NCBI GenBank assembly: GCA_003696155.1
Contig: RFFP01000022.1
Location: forward strand, 62,001-126,000
Length of the DNA: 64,000 nt
Direction of reading: 5' to 3'
Origin: Acidobacteriota bacterium
GTDB lineage: Bacteria > Aquificota > Aquificia > Aquificales > Aquificaceae
Part shown: one piece after another, positions 15,802-23,738 of the stretch
Position numbering within the stretch: position 1 is the first letter of the stretch
Layout: every line of letters starts with the position of its first letter
The notes under the pieces: model-generated
Told to the model about the DNA's origin: nothing
The model's input: only the letters and a program-made list of their open reading frames with translations
Databases searched by the model: none
Translations under genes and position numbers: made by a program

Positions 15802-16547
15802 TGGCTAGGAAAAAGAAGTGTCCCGAAGAGGTCTCAGAAAAATGGGCCATACCCTACGCGGACTTTTTAACACTTCTTCTGTGTCTTTTCATAGCCCTAT
15901 TTGCCATGGCACAGGCTGGGAAGCAGGCAGCCCTTGAGTATGCTCAGGCCTTTGCCAAAGCCTTTGGTATGAGACTTGTCCCCTTCCAGGAGGCGCTTCC
16001 CAAGCAGATACTCCCTGAGCCAGTCCTTAAAAGAGCAGAACCCACTGAAAAAGGAAGAAGGATTCAGAAGCAAATACAAGAGCTCATAGAGATGCTTAAG
16101 AAACTCGGACTTGAGGGTGACTTTAAAGTCTCCTACGAAAGTATAGGTATAAGGCTTATACTTCAGGAAAAGCTGGTGTTTGAGCCTGGAAGTGCAGATA
16201 TAAAACCCCAGATGATAGCCATACTCGATAAGGTCTTTGAAATGTTGAAGTATATACCAAACCCTGTTGAGGTAGAGGGGCATACGGATAACATACCCAT
16301 ATCCACGGAAAGGTTTCCGTCCAACTGGGAGCTATCCTCTGCAAGGGCGAGCACAATAGTGAGGTACTTTATTGCAAAGGGGCTTAATTCAGAAAGGTTA
16401 AAGGCTTCGGGTTATGCAGACACAAGGCCACTGGTTACAAACATCACACCAGAGGGGAGGGCTCAGAACAGGAGGGTGGAGATAGTCATACTGAACATAA
16501 AGGACTTTGAGCTAACCTCACCGCCTGGAGAAGGGACTCAGCGATAA
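15801..16547 (+). CDS. motB: Flagellar motor stator protein MotB
   Basis: 248 aa with one membrane helix (17-38) that contains the ion-binding Asp21 in IPYADFLTLLLCLF, a linker, and an OmpA-like peptidoglycan-binding domain (about 120-240): VEGHTDNIPI, WELSSARAS and AQNRRVEIVI. It anchors the stator to the cell wall. The proton or sodium preference is not evident. The last 62 nt also encode, on the other strand, the end of the DegT aminotransferase. Confidence 0.95.
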   Translation: MARKKKCPEEVSEKWAIPYADFLTLLLCLFIALFAMAQAGKQAALEYAQAFAKAFGMRLVPFQEALPKQILPEPVLKRAEPTEKGRRIQKQIQELIEMLKKLGLEGDFKVSYESIGIRLILQEKLVFEPGSADIKPQMIAILDKVFEMLKYIPNPVEVEGHTDNIPISTERFPSNWELSSARASTIVRYFIAKGLNSERLKASGYADTRPLVTNITPEGRAQNRRVEIVILNIKDFELTSPPGEGTQR

Positions 16548-17550
16548 ACCCTACCTCTTCATCACTAAGGTACGGATGAACTGGTATAGAGAAGACCTCT
16601 TTTCTGAAGGCTTCTGCGTTAGGCGTGGGCAGGTGCTCTGAGTTTCTGAGCTCGTGCAGAAGATAGGGATAGTATACCCTTGCGTCTATGCCCTTGTTTT
16701 TTAGGTATTCAACTATGCTATCCCTTTGGGAATGTCTCAGGGTGTAGAGATGGTAAACGTGATAGGCACCTTCCCTCTCCTGAGGTACATGGAAGTCTTC
16801 CTTCAGAAGGCTTGAGTACTTGCTGGCTATCTCTCGCCTCCTTCTATTTCTCTCATCTAGAGACTTAAGCTGGACAAAGCCTATGCCTGCCTGAAACTCC
16901 GTAATCCTGATGTTAAAAGCGGGATGTTCACCGAAGTCTATCCACTTCCTTATCTCCCTTGCCAGCTTATCGTCGTTGGTCCCTATGGCACCACCTTCAC
17001 CCATAGGTAGGTTTTTGGAAGCGTAGAAGCTAAATGCGGACAGGTGTCCCAAAGAGCCAGCCTTTCTACCTCTCCATTCTGCTCCATGGGCCTGTGCTGC
17101 ATCTTCAAGCACGTAAAAACCGTACCTTTCAGAGAGCTCCATTATAGCGGACATGTCCGCTGTCTGCCCATATAGATGAACGGGCACCACAACCTTAGGT
17201 CTGTACCTTTTTACCGCATCCTCAAGCTGGTTTGGGTCCATGGTGTAGTGTTCATCCACGTCCACCACTATGGGCACACCGCCCGCAAGGTAAACTGCGT
17301 CTATGGTGGCCATAAAACTCATAGCGGGCACCACAACCCTCTTACCATCAACCCCAACAGCCTTAAGGGCTACAAAGAGGGCAACCGTTCCAGAGCATAC
17401 GGTAAAGAGATGTTTTACACCGATATAGTCAGCAAAGAGCTCCTGAAACCTTGCAGTCCAGCTACCCCTGGTTATCTGCTGGCTGTTAAGTATTTGGAGG
17501 ATGACCTCCTTTTCTTCCTCGGAGAATCTTGGCTCAATTATTCTTATCAT
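16486..17550 (-). CDS. DegT/DnrJ/EryC1/StrS-family PLP aminotransferase
   Basis: 354 aa. PLP-binding Lys179 in FSFYASKNLPMGEGG, Asp150 in VLEDAAQAHGAEWRG and GTVALFVALKAVG near residue 54 define the sugar aminotransferase family, which makes amino sugars for cell-surface glycans. The length fits. The substrate cannot be read. It stands alone between motB (62-nt tail-to-tail overlap) and the LplA fusion. A link to surface polysaccharide or flagellin glycosylation is only inference. Confidence 0.9.
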   Translation of the reverse strand: MIRIIEPRFSEEEKEVILQILNSQQITRGSWTARFQELFADYIGVKHLFTVCSGTVALFVALKAVGVDGKRVVVPAMSFMATIDAVYLAGGVPIVVDVDEHYTMDPNQLEDAVKRYRPKVVVPVHLYGQTADMSAIMELSERYGFYVLEDAAQAHGAEWRGRKAGSLGHLSAFSFYASKNLPMGEGGAIGTNDDKLAREIRKWIDFGEHPAFNIRITEFQAGIGFVQLKSLDERNRRRREIASKYSSLLKEDFHVPQEREGAYHVYHLYTLRHSQRDSIVEYLKNKGIDARVYYPYLLHELRNSEHLPTPNAEAFRKEVFSIPVHPYLSDEEVGFIAESLLQAVRLAQSPLCSV

Positions 17551-17562
17551 AGGTTAAGTATA
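17551..17562 (-). promoter_or_regulatory. -10 box of the DegT aminotransferase gene (leaderless type)
   Basis: On the minus strand TATACT (17562-17557) ends 6 nt before the ATG; no Shine-Dalgarno. Confidence 0.35.
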
Positions 17563-17593
17563 TAGACTTTTAAAATGCGCATATGCAAAGGGT

Positions 17594-17616
17594 AAAAGCT
17601 TATACCAAGAGCTTTT
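17594..17616. terminator. A/T-rich hairpin downstream of the LplA fusion
   Basis: Perfect 7-bp stem AAAAGCT (17594-17600) / AGCTTTT (17610-17616) with a 9-nt loop, 10 nt beyond the stop of the fusion gene and upstream of the DegT gene. There is no T-run, so it may be only a weak terminator or mRNA 3'-end hairpin. Confidence 0.3.
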
Positions 17617-17625
17617 AGCAAAATT

Positions 17626-19800
17626 TCAAAGAAGTTTTATCAAATCCTCCAACTTCTGGGCATCAGTAAAGCTGGTAGAAAGGTGCGCCTCTGGATGTCC
17701 ATAAAGACCGCACAGGGTAGCTATTTTCGTATCCGTATGCTTTTTTAAGAGTCTTATAACAAAGTCCGTCCTGTAGCAGTGGACTCCTACAAGAAGGGTA
17801 AGGTCGTGTCTTCCGTGGAGCACCGCGTGGTGTGGGTTGGGTGGGTCCATCTCCACAGCTGGGTCGTACTTTTTGAGCTTTGGTCTGTAGTCGGGCAATA
17901 CCTTTACGTTGAACCTACCCACCTTCTCTATGAGTTCCCTGAGCTTAATCGCCTTATCTTGGAGCTCAACCTCCCCAAAGTCCCAAAATAGAAGGGGGCC
18001 TATAACTAAGGTGGGTCTTTCCGATTCCCTTATGCATCTTGCCAAGAGTTCTAAGGCCTCTCTGTATGGGACGGTTTTTTCCCCTATGGTTGCCTCTCCC
18101 CTAAATACTTCCTTTTGCATGGATGTCCTGGTCCTGTCCTCCTGCGGAGTGGGAACAGCCTTGGGTATCTTGTAATAGGAGGGCTTGAAGTCTTCAAAGT
18201 ACGGTGATAGGGTAAAGCTCTGCTCCTTCCTTGTATGGCTCCCTTCCACGTCCTCTTTCATCTCCATACTCATGTAGAGCTCTTCCTTCATGAGGTCTAG
18301 CTCTACGGTAAACTCCCCGTGGTAAGCTCTTTCCTCCTCTTCCACACCTAAACTGTAGCAGGTGGTGCCAACTATGTCAAAGAGTACACCCTTTGCTCCT
18401 ATCTCCGATGCCTTTCTGAATATCTCGTACCTCTTCTCGTAAAACTCATAGCAGCAGTGCCCTACGTAGGTATAACCCTCTTGAGCACACCACAGGAGGG
18501 TGTCCCTTAAAAGCTCGAAGGAGGTTATGGTTATGGGAATCATACCCTTCTGGTAGGCAAGCCTGTAAGCATCCCCCACTGTACACCCTCCACACTCACC
18601 GCAGTCGTCAAGGTGTCTGTAATCGCACCATCTGGGTTTTGCGCAGTAGGGCAAAAGCATAACCTTTGCACTGGCAAGATTTTCTATCAAGCCTCCCCCT
18701 ATGCTTGCTATGATGTTATTCAGTCTTTTTTTTTCCATACCTAGCTCTAAACCCTCCACCTTACGAAGGGGAAAGAGAACAGCTTCAACAAAGTCCTCCA
18801 CGCTCAGGTTCAAGCCCTCCCACTCTCTGCTGGAGAAGAACTCTCTTACTCTCCTTTCCACATCCTGTATGGGTGTGTGCTTGAGGTATGCCTCAAGGTC
18901 GTATATGAGCCTCTGAGGTTTTACAAAAAAGTCTCCGTTTATTATTATCTGCTGAAGAACTGAGCCATCTACCTTGGTAGAAACCCTAAAGGTCCCACCT
19001 AGGCACCTGTATATACCGAAGAGCATTTCTTCACCCTGCGGAGCCTTCTTCACATGGTATATCCACTCCTCGCTCCCAAAGTATTCTTCCCTTTCCTCTA
19101 AAAGCTTTCTCTCCTCCTCTGTGAGCTCCCCCCACTGTGTCTCTATACCAAGCTCCTCTTCTAGGCCTTCTAAAATGGCCTCAAAGATCTTCTCCTTCTG
19201 TGGAATGTAGCCAAGTAGCCTCTTTACCCACTCCACCCTATCCTCTGCGGACTTTATACCCTTTGATGTGAGCTTTTCTACGGGTATCTGTAGGGACTTT
19301 AGCATACGCTCCACATTGAAGTCCATGAGCACGGTGCCCTGATATAAGAAAAACTTACCCTCAAAAACACCGCCCGTGCCCGATATCTTTCTACCTTCTA
19401 CCTCTATGTCGTTGCGAGGCCTGAACTCCGCCTTTATACCGAGCTTTTGAAGACCCTTTGCCACACCTGTGCATATCTTCCTTGTTAGCTCCTCGTAACT
19501 AATGCTTCCAAGCTCTTCAAGGTTCCCTATGACCTCCCACCCTATCTGGGTTTCATCAAAGTATATGGCACCCCCACCTGTGATACGCCTACCCACCTCT
19601 ATACCCTCTCTCTGGGTGTACTCAAGCCTTACCTCCTGCTCCACAGCCTGATGGAAACCTATTAGAACGCATTCAGGCTTGAATTGCAAAAACCTTATGG
19701 TGCTTGGAATCTTGCCCTCCGCCCTCAGGTCGAGCATTATCCTGTCTAGGGCTATGTTCTCCTTCTGAGGTCTCTGACCTGTATAGACAACTCGCCACAT
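17626..19800 (-). CDS. Lipoate-protein ligase - DUF116 - CdhB-like triple fusion
   Basis: 724 aa from the ATG at 19800, which has the strong Shine-Dalgarno GGAGGAAG; in-frame reading extends to 19863 but looks non-coding. Residues 1-330: LplA fold, with LRAEGKIPSTIRFLQF, RRITGGGAIYFDE (71 on) and GRKISGTGG. Residues about 355-505: a DUF116-like Cys-rich domain with LLPYCAKPRWC, then CGECGGC (Cys 386, 392, 400, 403, 406), CC at 449-450 and Cys481, suggesting Fe-S binding. Residues about 575-724: similarity to the epsilon subunit of CO dehydrogenase/acetyl-CoA synthase (RPTLVIGPLLF, HDLTLLVGVHCYRTDFVIRL, HPEAHLSTSF). It should act on lipoylation. Why the other domains are attached is unknown. 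Confidence 0.82.
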   Translation of the reverse strand: MWRVVYTGQRPQKENIALDRIMLDLRAEGKIPSTIRFLQFKPECVLIGFHQAVEQEVRLEYTQREGIEVGRRITGGGAIYFDETQIGWEVIGNLEELGSISYEELTRKICTGVAKGLQKLGIKAEFRPRNDIEVEGRKISGTGGVFEGKFFLYQGTVLMDFNVERMLKSLQIPVEKLTSKGIKSAEDRVEWVKRLLGYIPQKEKIFEAILEGLEEELGIETQWGELTEEERKLLEEREEYFGSEEWIYHVKKAPQGEEMLFGIYRCLGGTFRVSTKVDGSVLQQIIINGDFFVKPQRLIYDLEAYLKHTPIQDVERRVREFFSSREWEGLNLSVEDFVEAVLFPLRKVEGLELGMEKKRLNNIIASIGGGLIENLASAKVMLLPYCAKPRWCDYRHLDDCGECGGCTVGDAYRLAYQKGMIPITITSFELLRDTLLWCAQEGYTYVGHCCYEFYEKRYEIFRKASEIGAKGVLFDIVGTTCYSLGVEEEERAYHGEFTVELDLMKEELYMSMEMKEDVEGSHTRKEQSFTLSPYFEDFKPSYYKIPKAVPTPQEDRTRTSMQKEVFRGEATIGEKTVPYREALELLARCIRESERPTLVIGPLLFWDFGEVELQDKAIKLRELIEKVGRFNVKVLPDYRPKLKKYDPAVEMDPPNPHHAVLHGRHDLTLLVGVHCYRTDFVIRLLKKHTDTKIATLCGLYGHPEAHLSTSFTDAQKLEDLIKLL

Positions 19801-19869
19801 GACTTCCTCCTTCTCCTTATGGATAATTTTAATGTTCCGAGCCCCGCTTACCTCTGATGGCAATCATAG

Positions 19870-19881
19870 TAGAATATATCC
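19870..19881 (+). promoter_or_regulatory. -10 box of argH (leaderless type)
   Basis: TAGAAT at 19870-19875 ends 6 nt before the argH ATG; no Shine-Dalgarno. Confidence 0.35.
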
Positions 19882-21258
19882 ATGCATAAGCCCTGGGAAG
19901 GAAGGTTTAAGGAAAGGACAGAAGAGTTCGTTGAAAGGTTTACCCAGTCGGTGAGCTTTGATAAGGAGCTTGCTTTTTACGATATAAGACAGAGTATAGC
20001 TCACGTTAAGACCCTTCTTAAGGCTGGTATCCTAAAGGAAGAGGAGGCAAAGAAGATAATCGATGGTCTTGAGGAGATCGAAAGAGACATAAGAGAGGGC
20101 AGGTTTCATTTTAAGGTGGAGCTTGAGGACGTTCATATGAACGTAGAGGGGGAGCTCATAGACAGGATAGGAGAGCTTGGTGGCAAGCTTCACACCGCAA
20201 GGAGCAGGAACGACCAGGTGGCTACGGATGAGAAGCTGTACATAAAGGAGAAGACAGTAAACCTTCTTGGGCTTTTGAAGGGCCTTCGCAAAACCCTGGT
20301 GCTCCTCTCGGAGAGAAGCTTGGACCTTGTCCTTCCCTCTTACACCCACCTTCAAAGGGCACAACCCATAAGGCTTGCCCACTACTGGCTTGCCTATAGG
20401 GAGATGTTCCTTGAGGATGAGCGAAGGTTCATAAGAGCCTATCAGAGCAGTGATGCCCTGCCTCTAGGCTCGGGTGCGGTGGCAGGCTTGGACTTTCCCC
20501 TTGATAGGTTTTATACCGCAGAGGAGCTTGGATTTAGGAGGCTCTGCAGAAACTCCATGCAGGCAACCGCAGACAGGGACTTTATCCTTGACGTGCTTTA
20601 TGCCTGTGCAGTTTGCGGTATGCACCTCTCCAGGCTTTCGGAAGACCTAATACTTTGGTCCTCTGAGGAGTTTGGCTTTGTAGACCTACCCGATAGGCTT
20701 TGCACAGGAAGCTCCATAATGCCCCAGAAGAAAAACCCAGATGTCTTGGAGCTCATAAGGGGAAAAACGGGCAGACTCTACGGGAACCTGATAGCTCTTA
20801 TGGTTGTCCTTAAAGGGCTTCCCATGGCTTACAACAGGGACCTGCAGGAGGACAAGGAGCCCCTCTTTGATAGCCTGAGGACTTTGGAAGGCTGTCTCAT
20901 GGGTATGAACCTTGTGCTTGAAGGTCTAAGCCTTAGAGCAGAGAACATGCTCAGAGCAAGCGGTGGATTCTCTCTGATGACAGACCTTGCCAACTATCTT
21001 GTGCAGAGGGGTGTTCCCTTCAGAGAAGCCCACAGGATAGCGGGTAGTATAACCGCATACCTTCTTGAGAGAGAAAAAAGACCCGAAGACCTGACCCTCG
21101 ACGAACTGAGGAGCTTTTCAGAGCTCTACGAAGAGGATGCCCTTCTTCTTCTGGACCCTAAGGTGGTTGCAGACAGAAGGAGGACTTACGGTGGTACCGC
21201 TAAGGATGAGCTTCTAAGGAGTATAGAGGTAGCCAAAAGGGAGGAGGGTATGGCATGA
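19882..21258 (+). CDS. argH: Argininosuccinate lyase
   Basis: Last step of arginine synthesis: argininosuccinate to arginine and fumarate. The 458-aa fumarase-superfamily protein has KPWEGRF at the N-terminus, LHTARSRNDQV, LPSYTHLQRAQP (catalytic His) and the family signature GSSIMPQKKNPDVLE. The length is normal. The start codon lies 6 nt after TAGAAT. It overlaps the following LapA gene by 4 nt. The divergent neighbour is the LplA fusion. Confidence 0.97.
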   Translation: MHKPWEGRFKERTEEFVERFTQSVSFDKELAFYDIRQSIAHVKTLLKAGILKEEEAKKIIDGLEEIERDIREGRFHFKVELEDVHMNVEGELIDRIGELGGKLHTARSRNDQVATDEKLYIKEKTVNLLGLLKGLRKTLVLLSERSLDLVLPSYTHLQRAQPIRLAHYWLAYREMFLEDERRFIRAYQSSDALPLGSGAVAGLDFPLDRFYTAEELGFRRLCRNSMQATADRDFILDVLYACAVCGMHLSRLSEDLILWSSEEFGFVDLPDRLCTGSSIMPQKKNPDVLELIRGKTGRLYGNLIALMVVLKGLPMAYNRDLQEDKEPLFDSLRTLEGCLMGMNLVLEGLSLRAENMLRASGGFSLMTDLANYLVQRGVPFREAHRIAGSITAYLLEREKRPEDLTLDELRSFSELYEEDALLLLDPKVVADRRRTYGGTAKDELLRSIEVAKREEGMA

Positions 21259-21479
21259 GGATGGTCCTTAGCTTCCTTCTCTTTTTGGTGGTTGCTGGTT
21301 TATCGGGTATGCTCGTCTTTCTTAACCAAGAGAAGGTAACGCTTATTCTTACACCTGCCTTTGGTGGTGTTTACTACATACTGCCGAGCCTTCCGCTTGG
21401 TCTTTTGGTGGTCTTTACCTTTTTCCTTGGAGTACTAATAGGCTACATACTCTCCCTTTTAACCAGGCTTATAAGGTGA
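21255..21479 (+). CDS. LapA-domain (DUF1049) small membrane protein
   Basis: 74 aa with two membrane helices (about 4-22 and 42-68). FLNQEKVTLILTPAFGG between them and the C-terminal LGVLIGYILSLLTRLI match the LapA/YciS layout, small inner-membrane proteins tied to lipopolysaccharide assembly in E. coli. It overlaps argH by 4 nt and is followed 13 nt later by flgF. Its role here is inferred only from the fold. Confidence 0.75.
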   Translation: MRMVLSFLLFLVVAGLSGMLVFLNQEKVTLILTPAFGGVYYILPSLPLGLLVVFTFFLGVLIGYILSLLTRLIR

Positions 21480-21492
21480 TATATTTTTAGCT
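21480..21492 (+). promoter_or_regulatory. -10 box of flgF (leaderless type)
   Basis: TATATT at 21480-21485 ends 7 nt before the ATG; no Shine-Dalgarno. Confidence 0.3.
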
Positions 21493-22215
21493 ATGCCTAT
21501 AGAGTATCAGCCTATGTACATACTTGCCAGTGGCATGCTCCTCCAGCAGAAAAGGCTTGATGTGATAACAAACAACCTGGCAAATGTTAATACCACATCC
21601 TTTAAAAGAGACATACTTCTTTCCGCTCTCTGGGAGACACCCCAAGGTCAGGGGATTGAGAACACAGAACCTGAAAACCCAAGGAACAACTTCCTATATC
21701 CTGTGGTTGAGAGGGTCTTTACCGACCTCAGTCAGGGACCCATAAGGCAGACGGGTAATCCATTGGACCTTGCCATAGAGGGGCAGGCCTACTTTGCAGT
21801 GAGAAGAGGGGAGGAGGTGCTTTACACCAGAGCAGGAAACTTTAGAATTGACCAGGAGGGATATCTTACAAACCAACAGGGTCTTAGGGTTCTTGACGAA
21901 AATTTAAGAGAGATAAGAATTGAAGGGAGCCCCACTTTCGGCGGTGATGGTTCTGTGTTCGTGGACGGAAACAGGATAACGAGGCTTGGACTTTTTGACC
22001 TTACAAACCTTCAGAAATTGGGCAGAGACCTATATAGGGGTGAGGCCCAACCTTCTGCCAATGTGCGAGTGCTCCAGGGCTACTTGGAGGATTCAAACGT
22101 GAATCCCATACTTGAAATGGCCGGTCTCATACAGGTTCACAGAGCTCATGAAGTTTATTCAAACCTCGTAAGGTCCCTAGACGCTCTATACGAGCGTTTC
22201 AACCAGTCCTTCTAA
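21493..22215 (+). CDS. flgF: Flagellar basal-body rod protein FlgF (or FlgG-like)
   Basis: 240 aa with the rod/hook-family N-terminus (ILASGMLLQQKRLDVITNN, LANVNTTSFKRD), the central GNPLDLAIEGQAYFAVRR and YTRAGNFRIDQEGYL, and the C-terminal helix VHRAHEVYSNLVRSLDALYE. The length fits FlgF (about 240-250 aa) better than FlgG (about 260 aa), but the two are hard to separate by eye. It is secreted by the flagellar export system. It meets the exonuclease gene tail to tail with a 4-nt overlap. Confidence 0.88.
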   Translation: MPIEYQPMYILASGMLLQQKRLDVITNNLANVNTTSFKRDILLSALWETPQGQGIENTEPENPRNNFLYPVVERVFTDLSQGPIRQTGNPLDLAIEGQAYFAVRRGEEVLYTRAGNFRIDQEGYLTNQQGLRVLDENLREIRIEGSPTFGGDGSVFVDGNRITRLGLFDLTNLQKLGRDLYRGEAQPSANVRVLQGYLEDSNVNPILEMAGLIQVHRAHEVYSNLVRSLDALYERFNQSF

Positions 22216-23081
22216 AACAGGCTCCCCTGCTTAGGTTTGGTGTAAAGACTGTCTATCTCCTTGAGTATGCTTTTCATATCAAGCTTTTCAAGCTTTTGCT
22301 TCAACCTCTCAAGGTCAGGCTCCTTAACCTTGAGCCCCTCCTCATCAATGGAAAGCTCTTCAACCCTGTGGAGGGAGAGAAGCTCGTAGGCAAGTTCTAT
22401 ACTCTCCCTGTTTGCAGATGGAAACTCTTTACTAAACTCCTCCCAACTTTCTAGTATGTTCGCCACGCTTCCGTACTTTTCTAAAACCCCGATGGCCCTT
22501 TTAGGACCTATACCCCTTACACCCTCTATGTTGTCCACCTTATCCCCCACTAAGGCAAGGTAGTCTTTTAATCTTTCCGGTGGAACACCGAACTTCTCCT
22601 TTACCCTTCCCCTGTTAAAGACCTCTCCGCTTATTGGGTTTACAACCAAAAGCCTATCGTTAATTAGCTGGAGCACATCCTTATCGGGAGAATATACCTT
22701 GACACTAAATCCCCTATCCAGAGCCCACCAGGAGAGGGTAGCTATTAGGTCATCCGCTTCGTAACCCTCAACCTCGTAAATACTTATACCCAGATCTTTT
22801 AAGAGCTCTTTTATGAGGGGTATCTGAACCTTCAGAGGGTCGGGCATTTGGGGTCTCTTTGCCTTGTATTGTAGGTAAAGGTTTTCTCTCTTTGTGGGCT
22901 TTGGCAGGTCGAAGGCCACCGCAAAGTAAAGGGGCCTTTCTCTCTTTATCATGGATAGCAGAGCTCTCAAAAAACCGTATATGGCGTTGGTGGGGAACCC
23001 CTCCTTTGTAGAAAGGGGTGGTAAGGCAAAGAAGCTTCTGTAAAGGAAGGCTGAGCCGTCCCAAAGGTAGAGGGTCTTCAT
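22212..23081 (-). CDS. 5'-3' exonuclease (separate PolI N-terminal domain / flap nuclease)
   Basis: 289 aa, the same fold as the N-terminal domain of DNA polymerase I. LWDGSAFLYRSFFALPPLS at the start, then FAVAFDLPKPTKRENLY, VEGYEADDLIATLS, YSPDKDVLQLI and VGDKVDNIEGVRGIGPKRAI give the acidic metal sites and the helix-hairpin-helix. It would remove RNA primers and flaps. It is encoded 22 kb from the polymerase gene (45843-47576), which lacks this domain, so the two PolI halves are independent genes here. Last gene of the minus-strand run from 29257. Confidence 0.94.
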   Translation of the reverse strand: MKTLYLWDGSAFLYRSFFALPPLSTKEGFPTNAIYGFLRALLSMIKRERPLYFAVAFDLPKPTKRENLYLQYKAKRPQMPDPLKVQIPLIKELLKDLGISIYEVEGYEADDLIATLSWWALDRGFSVKVYSPDKDVLQLINDRLLVVNPISGEVFNRGRVKEKFGVPPERLKDYLALVGDKVDNIEGVRGIGPKRAIGVLEKYGSVANILESWEEFSKEFPSANRESIELAYELLSLHRVEELSIDEEGLKVKEPDLERLKQKLEKLDMKSILKEIDSLYTKPKQGSLF

Positions 23082-23725
23082 GAATGCATGAGCTTTCTGT
23101 AGTAACCCTTCATCGCCTCTACCATTGCCTCTGTGGCCCTCTTAACGTCCTCAAAGCCCAGTATGGCAGAGACCACCGCAATACCCTTGGCTCCCGCAGA
23201 AAGTACCTCCTGAACCCTGTAATGGGTTATACCGCCTATTGCCACTATGGGCTTATCCGTTAGCTTCGTCGCCTGCCTGAGGCCCTCTATACCTACAAGC
23301 TTGTAGTTCTCCTTTGTAGTGGTCTCGTACACCGAGCCAAAACCTATGTAGTCTATGGGTAGGTGTTCTATATCTCTTAGCTTGTCCACCGAGTTCACCG
23401 AGTAACCTATGTACATGCTGTCTCCCACTAGCCTCCTTACCACATCGGGTGGAAGGTCTTCTTGTCCCACATGCACCCCGTCTGCACCCACAGCCATGGC
23501 AAGGTCCACCCTGTCGTTAACCACAAGGTCCACACTGTACCTTTTGGTAAGCTCCCTAAGAACCAGGAGCTCTTCGTACATCTGCCTTGCGGGTTTTTTC
23601 TTAAAACGGTACTGAAGGGCTGTAACACCACCCTGAAGAGCCTGCTCTATGGTGCCTATGAGGTCCCTGTCCTGAAAGTACCTGTCATCTGTCACAAGGT
23701 ATAGGCTAAGGTTAGGTCTCTTCAT
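23078..23725 (-). CDS. thiE: Thiamine-phosphate synthase
   Basis: Joins the thiazole and pyrimidine halves of thiamine. 215-aa TIM barrel: LYLVTDDRYF, LQYRFKKKP (usual LQLRxK), VNDRVDLAMAVGADGVHVGQEDLP, GYSVNSVD, YIGFGSVYETTTK and VAIGGITHYRVQEVLSAGAKGIAVVSA, all in the expected order. The length is standard. It is wedged between sbcC and the exonuclease gene (4-nt overlap). No TPP riboswitch is visible in the 5-nt gap to sbcC. Confidence 0.95.
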   Translation of the reverse strand: MKRPNLSLYLVTDDRYFQDRDLIGTIEQALQGGVTALQYRFKKKPARQMYEELLVLRELTKRYSVDLVVNDRVDLAMAVGADGVHVGQEDLPPDVVRRLVGDSMYIGYSVNSVDKLRDIEHLPIDYIGFGSVYETTTKENYKLVGIEGLRQATKLTDKPIVAIGGITHYRVQEVLSAGAKGIAVVSAILGFEDVKRATEAMVEAMKGYYRKLMHS

Positions 23726-23738
23726 GGTTTTTAGTATA
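23726..23738 (-). promoter_or_regulatory. -10-like box of thiE (leaderless type)
   Basis: On the minus strand TATACT (23738-23733), inside the end of sbcC, ends 7 nt before the thiE ATG. It may allow separate transcription of thiE and the exonuclease gene. Confidence 0.25.

Noticed and set aside
17626-19800. A sign of the Wood-Ljungdahl pathway because of the CdhB-like domain
   Set aside because: No CODH or ACS catalytic gene is present, and the organism shows a reductive TCA enzyme; the domain is more likely recruited.
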